A stretch of DNA of 48,801 nucleotides, from the NCBI GenBank assembly GCA_019058365.1, contig JAHPZE010000031.1, positions 1 through 48,801 of the forward strand. Reading direction: 5' to 3'. The notes below the pieces were generated by a model. That model was given only the letters and a program-made list of their open reading frames with translations, made no database searches and had not been told where the DNA came from. The position numbers and the translations under genes are program-made. Within the stretch, counting starts at the first letter, position 1. Every line of letters starts with the position of its first letter. Source of the DNA: Promethearchaeota archaeon. Lineage in GTDB: Archaea; Asgardarchaeota; Lokiarchaeia; Sigyniarchaeales; SOKP01. Positions 36,471 through 45,129 of the stretch are shown piece after piece.

Positions 36471-36860
36471 ATGCCTGAAAAAATTACTGGAGAGAGTTTT
36501 AAACCAAAAGCACTAAAAGCTGCTGAGAAATATTTCAAAAATGTACATATGTCTCAAGAACAGCACATAATATTTAATGAATTTGTAAAAATTGTTCTTA
36601 AGTATATAAAAATGGATGAATTAGCCGCTAAAGGTATTGGCTGGCGATCAGTAAGTAAATGGCAACTAGATCATAAAAGAGATCTTTTAGGATTGGAACA
36701 TGAAACACCTGATGAGAGAATTAAATCGATTGATCAGTTATTAAACATAGTTAAAGATGAATTAATCAAAATTTTAGAAGATCCTAACGAGAAATCTTTA
36801 GTTGATATAGCAAAAGAGGATATTTTGGAATTTTACAGAAAAGAATTTGCTTACCGATAA
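36471..36860 (+). CDS. Unrecognised 129-aa helical protein
   Basis: Small soluble protein, charged and helical, family not recognised. A central conserved-looking segment KGIGWRSVSKWQLDHKRDLLGL could be a helix-turn-helix-like or partner-binding element. No Cys, no metal motif and no membrane segment. It has its own TATA box and is followed by a 422-bp gap. It lies between acyl-CoA and flavoprotein genes, but a link to them is not evident. Confidence 0.65.
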   Translation: MPEKITGESFKPKALKAAEKYFKNVHMSQEQHIIFNEFVKIVLKYIKMDELAAKGIGWRSVSKWQLDHKRDLLGLEHETPDERIKSIDQLLNIVKDELIKILEDPNEKSLVDIAKEDILEFYRKEFAYR

Positions 36861-37282
36861 ATATAATTGGAAATGAACTATAACGGAATTTTAGAAATTC
36901 TCATAATACTTTCCATTTTGATTTCTTGAAATTGATGTTTTTCTATTATTAGAATATATTTTCTAAGTTATGTTTTAGACTTATTAAATTAAAATACTTT
37001 TTTTAATAACTCGGATTAAATCAAATACTACTCCTACTTTAATTTTGAATGACTGTTCATTCAAAGTTTTTAACTTATTTGATAAATTTCTTTATACCTT
37101 AACAAATCCCCATAAAAGTCAAATTGAACATACGATTTATACTAATATTGGCGAATTGGTTAAACTTATATAGGATGCTGATAATTCAACCTAATATCTA
37201 TTAAATGAAATGGATTATGCATTGAATAGATGTTCAATTATTAAAAAATAACGAAAAATTTAATAATAAAAGGTCGGAAAAT
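36861..37282 (+). other. Long intergenic region with palindromic operator and a decayed frame
   Basis: 422 bp without an intact gene. It holds the palindrome at 37044-37065 and a possible TATA element (TTTATACC) near 37090. From about 37045 to 37252 one frame reads as coding-like peptide (including HKSQIEHTIYTNIGELVKLI) but is broken by TAG and TAA and has no start, so it may be the end of a lost gene. I could not identify it. Confidence 0.45.
37044..37065. promoter_or_regulatory. Palindromic operator, TetR/FadR-like
   Basis: Perfect 9-bp inverted repeat TTTGAATGA - CTGT - TCATTCAAA. The core TGAATGA(N4)TCATTCA has the shape of operators bound by TetR-family acyl-CoA-responsive repressors. 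It lies about 220 bp upstream of the flavoprotein gene at 37283 and just before a TATA-like element, so it could control that gene. No TetR gene is in the window. Confidence 0.5.
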
Positions 37283-38308
37283 ATGGTTATAAAAACAAAC
37301 ATAACTGAAATGCTTGGAATTAAACATCCTATTGTAGCGGCACCAATGGGACCTTTTTACACAACAAAACTAACAATTGCTGTCTCAGAGGCTGGTGGAT
37401 TAGGTGTTCTAAGCCACGTAACATTAAGTGAAGGAATCACCTTAAATCAAATGAAAGAAAGTATGAAAACTGTCGTTGAGTTTACTGATAAACCTTTTGG
37501 ACTAAATATTAGAACAACAGCATTGCAACCTGATGCGATAAAACTATGTAGGCAAATTCCTAGGTTTATAATGGACAATCCAAAAATTAAAGATCAATGT
37601 ACCTACTTAATTACAAGTGCGGGATCTCCAAAAATATTATATAACAAGTATTTTAAGGCACTAAAAGAAACATCAAACATCAAACATTTTCATGTTATTC
37701 CTTCTTTAAAGCTAGCTAAAAATGTAATAAAAGATGGTGTTGATGGAATAGTCGCAACAGGACACGAAGGTGGAGGGCACCAATCTTATGAAAATGCAAG
37801 TACTTTAATCCTCTTACAACAAATCAAAAAGGAATTCCCAGAAATTCCTATGATCGCTTGTGGAGGTTATGCAACTGGAGAAGGATTAGCTTCAGCTTTA
37901 GCTATGGGTGCTGGAGCAATTGCTATGGGAACAAGACTTATTGCTTCAAGAGAATGTGAGTTCCATGAAAATTATAAAAATGAGGTTAAAAATGCTAATG
38001 TGTCTGATACCAAAATGGTTACAGGAGTTTTTGGACCTGCCAGAGTATTAAATAATAATTATGCGGAAGATGCAACTACTGTCTTGAATAAAGCAGAAAA
38101 GAGAGCTGAAGAAACCTCTATATCAATAATAAGAGAAAGTGTATTAAAATTAGAGAAAGCATATAACGGAGATGTTGATAATGGTATTATTCTCTTAGGA
38201 CAAAGTTGTGGGCTGGTAAGCGAAATTGAGAGTGTATCAAACATTATCAATTCAATTGTACGTAGTGCTGAAAAATGTCTAAAGACTGCGTATTATATGG
38301 TAAATTGA
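37283..38308 (+). CDS. Nitronate monooxygenase / FabK-like flavoprotein
   Basis: 341 aa FMN TIM-barrel of the 2-nitropropane dioxygenase family. IKHPIVAAPMGPF start, phosphate/FMN-binding GHEGGGHQ (about 165-172) and ACGGYATGEGLASALAMGAGAIAMGTR (about 195-220). These enzymes oxidise nitronates or, in the FabK branch, reduce enoyl thioesters. Good SD AAAGGTCGG. The palindromic site upstream may control it. A small ORF follows closely on the same strand. Confidence 0.88.
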   Translation: MVIKTNITEMLGIKHPIVAAPMGPFYTTKLTIAVSEAGGLGVLSHVTLSEGITLNQMKESMKTVVEFTDKPFGLNIRTTALQPDAIKLCRQIPRFIMDNPKIKDQCTYLITSAGSPKILYNKYFKALKETSNIKHFHVIPSLKLAKNVIKDGVDGIVATGHEGGGHQSYENASTLILLQQIKKEFPEIPMIACGGYATGEGLASALAMGAGAIAMGTRLIASRECEFHENYKNEVKNANVSDTKMVTGVFGPARVLNNNYAEDATTVLNKAEKRAEETSISIIRESVLKLEKAYNGDVDNGIILLGQSCGLVSEIESVSNIINSIVRSAEKCLKTAYYMVN

Positions 38309-38338
38309 GATTTGTTAAAAGTAAAGGAGAATTTAAAA

Positions 38339-38578
38339 ATGACTGAATCTATAGTAACATCAATATTCCAAATAACTAATATCGCTGAAATAAACAGTTT
38401 GAGCTTACTTGATTATGAAAATTCTATTATTAATTATTTTAATGATAATAATGGTTCAAACTTTTACCAGCGATATTTTAAATGGTTTAATCATTTTAAA
38501 TTTGAAAAAACCAATACTTCTTTCTTAAAGGATTTTGAAAAATGGTTTCATGATTTTTTTTTTAAATTTGAAATTTAA
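38339..38578 (+). CDS. Small unknown protein downstream of flavoprotein
   Basis: 79 aa, rich in Asn, Phe and Lys, no family recognised. A longer reading from TTG 38312 is possible, but a strong SD (AAAGGAG, 9 nt) points to ATG 38339. It begins about 30 nt after the flavoprotein stop, so it may be co-expressed. The aromatic, low-complexity C-terminus (FHDFFFKFEI) makes reality moderately uncertain. Confidence 0.45.
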   Translation: MTESIVTSIFQITNIAEINSLSLLDYENSIINYFNDNNGSNFYQRYFKWFNHFKFEKTNTSFLKDFEKWFHDFFFKFEI

Positions 38579-38645
38579 ATCGAAAAAAGGCAGAAGTACT
38601 GAAATGTAAGAAAAAAATTGAATTATAGATTTATTTTTAGTTTTA

Positions 38646-39914
38646 TTATTTAAAATTAATTATCTTTAATTTAAGCTTGTTTACTTCATTAAGATATATA
38701 TTTGAAGCTATAAATGATGGTTCATTCTGTTCTTTTTTCTGTAAAATCTTGATTTTTAATTTATAAGCGTTAATAAGTATTTCTGAACTAATCTTTTCGG
38801 TTGCACTAATAATTACATCAAGAATATGAAGGGCAAGTTGCAGCTTTCCCTCCCCAAAGAGCTTTTTAGCTCGTATATAATATTGCTTAACATCACAAAT
38901 TTTTAAGAATTCGTTAGCTATTTCACTAGTTTTCGCCGGAAAAAGATCTGTAGGATTACCTGTATCATACCATCCATGATATAATCTATAAACTGCATGA
39001 ATAGCAAACCTATAGCATCCATACACTTGTGCTAAGATTTCATGATTAAATTTTTCTGGAAATATTTCAAGCATCTCATGATAGATCTGTTCAAACCATT
39101 TACCTTGATTTAATCGTTTTACAACTTCATCGTGAACAAAATTTAAGACTTCGGCCGTTATTGAAAGAATTTCTTTTATTTTTTCTTTACCTTCAATGAG
39201 GGGCCCTTGACCAGGAATTAAATGCTCTGGCTCTTTTTCAATCATTTTTTCTAATGCTTGAGCCCAATCTTTAGGGTATCTTTGAACTTTATAGGGATTT
39301 CCTACATTGGGGAAAACAGAGATTATGAAATCTCCCGTAAAAAGAACCTTCTCTTCAGGAACAAACATCCAAATTTGATCATCTGTTTCTCCTTTATCAT
39401 GATATAATTCAAAAGTGTATTCTCCCAATCTAAAAGTATAATTTTCATTTCCATGAAGTAGTATCGTGGGATTAAGAGTCTCTTTAGCAGAGTCATATTT
39501 TTTATTCTCACCTAATACAGAACCGAATTGTTGATCATGAAGCCAATTCAAATATTTATCTAACATGCGATACTTTTTGAAACGATCTACTAAATTCTCA
39601 TGGGCTATTACTTGGGGCACTTCCCAGCCTTTTCCTTTAATTTCCTCAAGGAAAGGAAGGTATCCAAAACAATGATCAAAATGACCATGAGAATATATTA
39701 TATATTTAATGGGTCTATCAGTAATCTCCCTAAGTGCTTTAAACACTCGTGGACCATTCAATTTTGAGGATATATCGAATAAGACTAAACCTTTGCTTGT
39801 TTCAACAACTCCCACGTTTGAGAAAGCACTAATTTTATGGAACTTGCCATTGGCAAAGGATTTAGGAGGATACAAACCAAAAAGTAACTTTCTATGTTCT
39901 TCCGTCATTTTCAT
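38646..39914 (-). CDS. Alkylsulfatase-like metallo-beta-lactamase-fold hydrolase
   Basis: About 422 aa from ATG 39914 (GTG 39923 and ATG 39908 are alternatives). The N-terminal MBL domain carries SHGHFDH (H79, H81, D83, H84 counted from the GTG), HDKGETDDQ and a later GDFI metal Asp. A helical region (about 240-340) with HGWYDTGNPTDLFP matches the dimerisation domain of SdsA1/BDS1-type class III alkylsulfatases. A C-terminal helical region (about 340-425) resembles their SCP2-like or TPR-like tail only loosely. It would release sulfate from alkyl sulfates or act on related esters. No signal peptide. Confidence 0.8.
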   Translation of the reverse strand: MKMTEEHRKLLFGLYPPKSFANGKFHKISAFSNVGVVETSKGLVLFDISSKLNGPRVFKALREITDRPIKYIIYSHGHFDHCFGYLPFLEEIKGKGWEVPQVIAHENLVDRFKKYRMLDKYLNWLHDQQFGSVLGENKKYDSAKETLNPTILLHGNENYTFRLGEYTFELYHDKGETDDQIWMFVPEEKVLFTGDFIISVFPNVGNPYKVQRYPKDWAQALEKMIEKEPEHLIPGQGPLIEGKEKIKEILSITAEVLNFVHDEVVKRLNQGKWFEQIYHEMLEIFPEKFNHEILAQVYGCYRFAIHAVYRLYHGWYDTGNPTDLFPAKTSEIANEFLKICDVKQYYIRAKKLFGEGKLQLALHILDVIISATEKISSEILINAYKLKIKILQKKEQNEPSFIASNIYLNEVNKLKLKIINFK

Positions 39915-39988
39915 GATAATCACTCATATCTAACTTAACAGTAGTTAATTTTATTGCTTTTTAAAAAGACATTATCAAAAATCTTAAC

Positions 39989-41098
39989 TTAATTAATAAA
40001 TTCAAGGCAAAACTTAATTGCCGGAATTATATGATATGCAATCCCTAAAATGTGTGGACTTAAGCTTATTTTAGGATTATCATAAAGTTCATATTGATGT
40101 GGTATTTTGAATTCATTTAATGTTTCATGAATTTGTTGTGTAGCAATTGCAGAACCCATTTCATCATTTCGAGCACAATTAATCATAAGATGAACTTTCT
40201 TTAATGTTTCTGAACGCTTTTTAATCAAATTACTTATATTATACCTCATCCAGTTATTTAGCGAATCTTGGTTTAAGTATATTATTTTCCCGTTTTCATC
40301 ACGCTTAATTGATGGCAACAAAGGATTTTCTTTTGAAAAAATAAGATCACACGTATCTAAAATGTCTGCCCACGTTTTCTTACCCATTCTTTTTGAGATT
40401 TTCTCACCAAAGAGTAGCTTATTTAGAGGAACAATAAGTTGCCAATCTATTAAATCGGGAACTAGATTCCCCGGACTTAGAGCCACAGCAGCAATAAACT
40501 TTTCGGGGTAAGAAAGACATAATCTCAATGCTCCAGCACCTCCCATAGAACCACCTAATACAGCACGATACTCCTTATCAGGAATCGTCCTATAAGAGGA
40601 ATCTATATATTCCAAAATGTCCCGTGCAATGTAATCTTTATAATTTCCTGAGAAGGGAGAATTAATGTAAAAACTTCCTTTTGTAGCGGGCTCACCACGC
40701 AAATTTTTAGTATTGTTGATATTAGGAATATGGAGACTTGCATCCGGTTGAACTAAAATGAACGGTTTTAATTCTCCACTTTCAATTAGGCCATCTAATT
40801 TCTCATAAGTAATCAAATTATCCAAATCAATTTTATCCAATATCTTTTTTGGAATGCGATCTAATGGAATAACTGTTTCATTCTCATTACGAGATGTGAT
40901 TGTCCAATTATGATTATTTCCACCATATCCATGTAAAAAGTAAAGTACAGGATATCTTGGATCCGTTGAATCAAAATAATTTGGGGGTAAATATATGCGC
41001 AAATCACGATTTACTGAACTATTAAGTGGATTATCTTCTAAGCTTTTTGCGCGAAAATTATCGATAATATATCTTTTATTCTGTTGTTTTATGGACAT
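39989..41098 (-). CDS. Esterase of the feruloyl-esterase/EstD-like family
   Basis: 369 aa alpha/beta hydrolase with YFLHGYGGNNHNW (53-65) and nucleophile elbow GGSMGG (Ser184); the C-terminal PHILGIAYHIIP provides a candidate His. RDLRIYLPPNYFD is typical of putative esterases that deacylate sugars or aryl glycosides. No signal peptide, so likely cytosolic. The sugar symporter gene lies 55 nt upstream on the same strand and is probably co-transcribed, which fits deacylation of an imported glycoside. Confidence 0.82.
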   Translation of the reverse strand: MSIKQQNKRYIIDNFRAKSLEDNPLNSSVNRDLRIYLPPNYFDSTDPRYPVLYFLHGYGGNNHNWTITSRNENETVIPLDRIPKKILDKIDLDNLITYEKLDGLIESGELKPFILVQPDASLHIPNINNTKNLRGEPATKGSFYINSPFSGNYKDYIARDILEYIDSSYRTIPDKEYRAVLGGSMGGAGALRLCLSYPEKFIAAVALSPGNLVPDLIDWQLIVPLNKLLFGEKISKRMGKKTWADILDTCDLIFSKENPLLPSIKRDENGKIIYLNQDSLNNWMRYNISNLIKKRSETLKKVHLMINCARNDEMGSAIATQQIHETLNEFKIPHQYELYDNPKISLSPHILGIAYHIIPAIKFCLEFIN

Positions 41099-41153
41099 GG
41101 GAAATCATTATGTGATAAATCTAATTATATTAATTTTAAAATAAAATATTAAT

Positions 41154-42602
41154 TTATAATCCAATTTCCTTTAGTTCTTCTGTATTCCTAAGCGCGTTTT
41201 CTTTCTTTATAGTGTACATCAGAGTGAATATAATCATTCCTATGAGCATTATAAAGAATGGAATTAAGCTAATTTGAACTAGTAATCCTATATATGCTGT
41301 TATAGTATATGTACTCGGATCGCCAGACGCAAAACCAGTAAAGAGCGATACTATCGCAAAAATCAAGGTTTGGAGAGCATAGGAATAAGCTGTAAAAATC
41401 CTTAAGATTCCATAATAAGTACCTTCTTCTCGTTTACCCGATTTAATAACCGCATTATCAATTGCTTCAGCACCTATATAAATTCCAGTAACAATTACAC
41501 CACCATAACTAAGCCCTCCAAAGATACAAAAATAATTCAAGAAAGTAACTGGTAATATAATTATAGAGAATAGCAATAGGAAAAACAAACTAAATAAAAT
41601 TAAACTAAAAATCCCACATTTTCTAGCTCCATACTTCTTTACTAAGGGTATAAAAAGTAATGATCCCACAAAAGTCATTATTAGAACTATTAATTGCGGA
41701 AGTATTGCCTTAAAAGAATCTACTTCATAACCAAGTCCGTCAAAGAAGAAAAAGGGTAATCCGTTTAAAAAGCAGATTCCAGCGATGGAGTACAATGTGA
41801 ACATAATAACATATGCCATCCAATTTCTATCCGTGAAAATTCTAATCAGACTTTCTTTAATTGCAGAATAGCTTTTCCTTGCTTGGTCTAATTGCACTCT
41901 GAATGCTCGAATCTCTTTATTTTCATAAACACCATAAGAGAATGGAATTAACATTATGTAAAATAAAATTGTACATATTATTACGGTTCCTAAATACGCA
42001 TCGGGATCATCCAATCCACCTAATCTTCCCAAAATTATGGGAATAGTAATTGCAGGGATAATAACCTGATAAATGATGCTTATAATCTGACCTGCTCTTA
42101 TACTCTTACTGCGCTCGTTTTGAGTTCTGAATAAATCTGGAAATAGAGCAGATTGATTTATCTCAGATGTCGTTCCAAATGTCTCAAAAATGCACATCAT
42201 TACGATTAACCAAACAATTGAGAGTGTTAAATTACCTGGAGCATTTAAGACATCAGAAATTGGGATAAAGCAAAAAATCAAGAATATTGGTTGAAAAATT
42301 CGACCTAATAGTATCCAAGGAAATCGTTTTCCATATTTCTTAGTAAATCTAGTTGAGCGATCAGCAAAATAACCTATTATTGGGTCGTTAAATGCATCAA
42401 CTGTAGAATATATAAGATATATCATGAAAATTGTAATCTGAGGAATTAATAAGATATGGGCCGAAAAGTATTGTATTCTACCCCACAAGTTTGTCATTAT
42501 TAATCCAACAGGTCCTCCCAATGCCCATGCCCAATATTTTACTTCCTTATGAGGAGTTCTAAAACGTAAATTAGTATCATTCAATTTGTTAGATTGTGAC
42601 AT
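41154..42602 (-). CDS. GPH-family sugar:cation symporter 2
   Basis: 482 aa, 12 expected transmembrane helices. Family signature region YSTVDAFNDPIIGYFADRS, followed by a basic KKYGKRFPW loop, as in melibiose-type (GPH/MFS_2) carriers. Paralogous in family to 31647-33023 but not close. Substrate unknown; co-direction with the esterase suggests an acylated sugar or glycoside. Confidence 0.88.
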   Translation of the reverse strand: MSQSNKLNDTNLRFRTPHKEVKYWAWALGGPVGLIMTNLWGRIQYFSAHILLIPQITIFMIYLIYSTVDAFNDPIIGYFADRSTRFTKKYGKRFPWILLGRIFQPIFLIFCFIPISDVLNAPGNLTLSIVWLIVMMCIFETFGTTSEINQSALFPDLFRTQNERSKSIRAGQIISIIYQVIIPAITIPIILGRLGGLDDPDAYLGTVIICTILFYIMLIPFSYGVYENKEIRAFRVQLDQARKSYSAIKESLIRIFTDRNWMAYVIMFTLYSIAGICFLNGLPFFFFDGLGYEVDSFKAILPQLIVLIMTFVGSLLFIPLVKKYGARKCGIFSLILFSLFFLLLFSIIILPVTFLNYFCIFGGLSYGGVIVTGIYIGAEAIDNAVIKSGKREEGTYYGILRIFTAYSYALQTLIFAIVSLFTGFASGDPSTYTITAYIGLLVQISLIPFFIMLIGMIIFTLMYTIKKENALRNTEELKEIGL

Positions 42603-42649
42603 TTTTAATCTTTGTTTTAAATATTATAAATTTAATAAATAACTTTTAA

Positions 42650-42663
42650 CCAAACATATATAA
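42650..42663 (-). promoter_or_regulatory. TATA box for symporter 2
   Basis: On the minus strand CTTTTTATATATGT lies about 48 nt upstream of the ATG at 42602, a clear archaeal TATA element. Confidence 0.5.
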
Positions 42664-42805
42664 AAAGAATTCTAAGTTTTTACTAAATTAAATCTATAAT
42701 TAGATCCAAATTAATATATTAATCTTCTTTCTCAATCGAATTTCTGTTAAATTTTGAATCTATAACAGTTGATTAAAACATTAAAAAATGAAAGATTTAA
42801 GAAAT

Positions 42806-43894
42806 TTATTTTTGATTTTTTAAATATTCATGCATTTCAACTAATGTACTTGTTCTTATTAGAGCAGCTTTAAGAAATTGGAATCCAATATCGTAAGTTG
42901 AACCATCCCCTCCAATATGTATAACATAAGGTATTTCTCCATCAAATAAACCCTTTGCTTTAAGTATTTTATATGCAGTGCTTATTCCATCTGCCACAGT
43001 TGCACCAGATTCGAATAGATGATGAACCCATGGCACACGCCAAGAACTTACATTATCCTTTGAAGTCGATACTTCCGAGCATGATGTATTGTTTACATAA
43101 ATGATATTATCACCTGCAACATGAGTTGCTGCTGTAGCCATTTGATTTAATACCATTCCTGCTCCACATCCAGGGCAGAGTCCATGCCCCGGGGATAAGT
43201 GTGTTTGCGGTTTTAATACTTTTCGGTTTATTCGATAAATATCAATTAGTTTATCTGCCCCAAATTGCTCTATTAAACCTTTTACTTTTTTATTTCTTTG
43301 TTCTGTAAAATATAATATTTCATCAATTTCCTTTTCCATGAATTTTGGTTTGAATAAATGCCTGAATCGACCCATTGACTTCAAATATTCAACGAATTTA
43401 TCTTTATCTATATCTAATCCTCTATAATATGAGAATGTTGGCATTCCATCCTTTACACGAATAGTATATAGTGGCCAATACCCACAATCTGTTGCTAATT
43501 TCGATATTTTAACCGCATCTTCTGCTGCATGTCTCCATCCTCTCATACAATCAGAGTAAGCTTGAATAAAAGATGAACCATTACTTTTTAAAGCTTCTAT
43601 AATTTTTCCCATAAAATCATTTGGATAAGCAGGGTTTACAGTTGCTAAGAATAATGAATTTGAACCATAGAAAGCAAAAGGAGTAACTAAATCTTGTTTT
43701 ACTCCGACTTTTCCAGGTATCTTCTCTCCTGCGGGACCCGTTGTCGTGGATGCAAAAGGGGGTGTTCCTCCACTTTCTTGTATACCAGTATTCATAAATG
43801 CTTCATTATCATAATTGAAGAATAATACATTATTTTTTCCATCTCTTGCTAATAAATCCTCTAATTTTATTATATTCCTTTCTGGTTGCGACAT
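42806..43894 (-). CDS. porB: 2-oxoacid:ferredoxin oxidoreductase beta subunit, circularly permuted
   Basis: 362 aa TPP and [4Fe-4S] subunit that oxidises a 2-oxoacid (pyruvate or branched-chain) to acyl-CoA. The domain order is inverted. Residues 24-180 carry what is normally the C-terminal half: NYDNEAFMNTGIQ (27-39), AYSDCMRGW (Cys116, the fourth cluster ligand) and GYWPLY...GRFRHL (138-180). After a charged linker (about 183-231) comes the normal N-terminal half: SPGHGLCPGCGA (C240, C243), NTSCSEV (C272) and the TPP motif GGDGSTYDIG (328-337), with the end 25 residues later. All cofactor residues are present. Last gene of the operon, 1 nt after porA. Confidence 0.92.
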   Translation of the reverse strand: MSQPERNIIKLEDLLARDGKNNVLFFNYDNEAFMNTGIQESGGTPPFASTTTGPAGEKIPGKVGVKQDLVTPFAFYGSNSLFLATVNPAYPNDFMGKIIEALKSNGSSFIQAYSDCMRGWRHAAEDAVKISKLATDCGYWPLYTIRVKDGMPTFSYYRGLDIDKDKFVEYLKSMGRFRHLFKPKFMEKEIDEILYFTEQRNKKVKGLIEQFGADKLIDIYRINRKVLKPQTHLSPGHGLCPGCGAGMVLNQMATAATHVAGDNIIYVNNTSCSEVSTSKDNVSSWRVPWVHHLFESGATVADGISTAYKILKAKGLFDGEIPYVIHIGGDGSTYDIGFQFLKAALIRTSTLVEMHEYLKNQK

Positions 43895-43895
43895 T

Positions 43896-45125
43896 TTATC
43901 TATTTACCCCCAAAATTTTTTCCTTTGATTCCCTTACACCGAGATAAGAATAAAGGTCTCCTTTCATATCCGTCACAGATTCCATTTTCTTTTTTGCAAC
44001 AGTAAACTCATCTCTTGTAACATCTCGACCCCCTAAACCTACAATAAAACTTCTAAATATTGTTCCAAGGGGATATAAAGCTGAAGCGATTGTCATTGAA
44101 AATGGAGGTAATAGTCCGTTTAATGAATCTGATTTTTCAAATATAATAAGTTTCTCAATATTGTGGTCCTGTACTATTTTTTGTAATTCTTCATAAGGAA
44201 ATGGTCTATAAGCACGTATTTTTATCAAACCAACATCTTTATTTTTTGTCATCCAGCTTATTATGTTCCCACACATAGATCCCATTGTAAGAAATGCAGT
44301 TTTTGACGAATTATCAAGATTGAAAGTTTCAATTAAATCATATTCACGTCCAGTAGCGCTCGCAAAATCTTTAAAACATTTTTTCATCATTCCTAATACC
44401 GGTTTTTTATCTTCCTCCAATCTCATTCTACCCTCCATGAAATAATCAGGAGTTACGATTCCACCCCAAGTGCCTGGCTTTTCGGGCGTTATATGATGTC
44501 TTGGCTTTTTTGGAGTCAAATTTCTAACGATTTCATCCGGGATGAGAGTAAGATTCTGTACTGAATGAGAAATAATAAAACCATCATGTACAAACATTGT
44601 AGGAAAAAGAGAATCTTCTGAAATCATAACTGATATGATAGCAGCATCATAAGTTTCTTGTACGTTTTCAGATACAATACAATTCCACCCTAATTCTGAA
44701 TTTGTTTGTACAAATTCCCAACTATTCCAAATTGACAAGTTGGGAGAATTAAACGCTCTCGCTGAAATCATCATAGTTAAAGGTACTCGCCATCCTACAG
44801 CCATAGGTAATGCTTCAGTCATCAATAAATAACCCTGAGAAGCTGTAGCAGTAAAAGTTCTAGCTCCAGCTGCACAAGCTGCTGTTGAATAGCTTATTGC
44901 TGCTAATTCTGATTCAACATTTATAAATGCTGCTTTTAATCTTCCGTTATTAACTACATCAGATAATCCTTCAACTGATTGAGTTTGAGGTGTGATTGGA
45001 AATGCACAAATAACATCTGGATCTGTTTGTGTTACTCCGCCTGCTACAGCATAATTACCTATCATCGTAGTTTCAATAGGTTCTTTAATTTCCTTGAAAA
45101 AAATACGCATTGGTTCTACACTCAT
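43896..45125 (-). CDS. porA: 2-oxoacid:ferredoxin oxidoreductase alpha subunit
   Basis: 409 aa from ATG 45125; the open frame extends to 45161, but GGAGGTGA (about 7 nt before 45125, inside the last codons of the upstream gene) fixes the start at MSVEPMR. Carries the pyrimidine-binding domain: GNYAVAGGVTQTDPDVICAFPITPQT and NVESELAAISYSTAACAAGARTFTATASQG. C-terminal region with KIRAYRPFPYEEL and GLGGRDVT is as in PorA/VorA. The substrate (pyruvate or 2-oxoisovalerate) is not decided by sequence; the length and PorGD-A-B order resemble archaeal pyruvate enzymes. Confidence 0.92.
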   Translation of the reverse strand: MSVEPMRIFFKEIKEPIETTMIGNYAVAGGVTQTDPDVICAFPITPQTQSVEGLSDVVNNGRLKAAFINVESELAAISYSTAACAAGARTFTATASQGYLLMTEALPMAVGWRVPLTMMISARAFNSPNLSIWNSWEFVQTNSELGWNCIVSENVQETYDAAIISVMISEDSLFPTMFVHDGFIISHSVQNLTLIPDEIVRNLTPKKPRHHITPEKPGTWGGIVTPDYFMEGRMRLEEDKKPVLGMMKKCFKDFASATGREYDLIETFNLDNSSKTAFLTMGSMCGNIISWMTKNKDVGLIKIRAYRPFPYEELQKIVQDHNIEKLIIFEKSDSLNGLLPPFSMTIASALYPLGTIFRSFIVGLGGRDVTRDEFTVAKKKMESVTDMKGDLYSYLGVRESKEKILGVNR

Positions 45126-45129
45126 TGAA

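Noticed and set aside
42806..43894. Explaining the odd beta-subunit order by two adjacent gene fragments or a frameshift
   Set aside because: The frame is continuous for 362 codons, with a linker and no internal stop, and both halves carry complete motifs.
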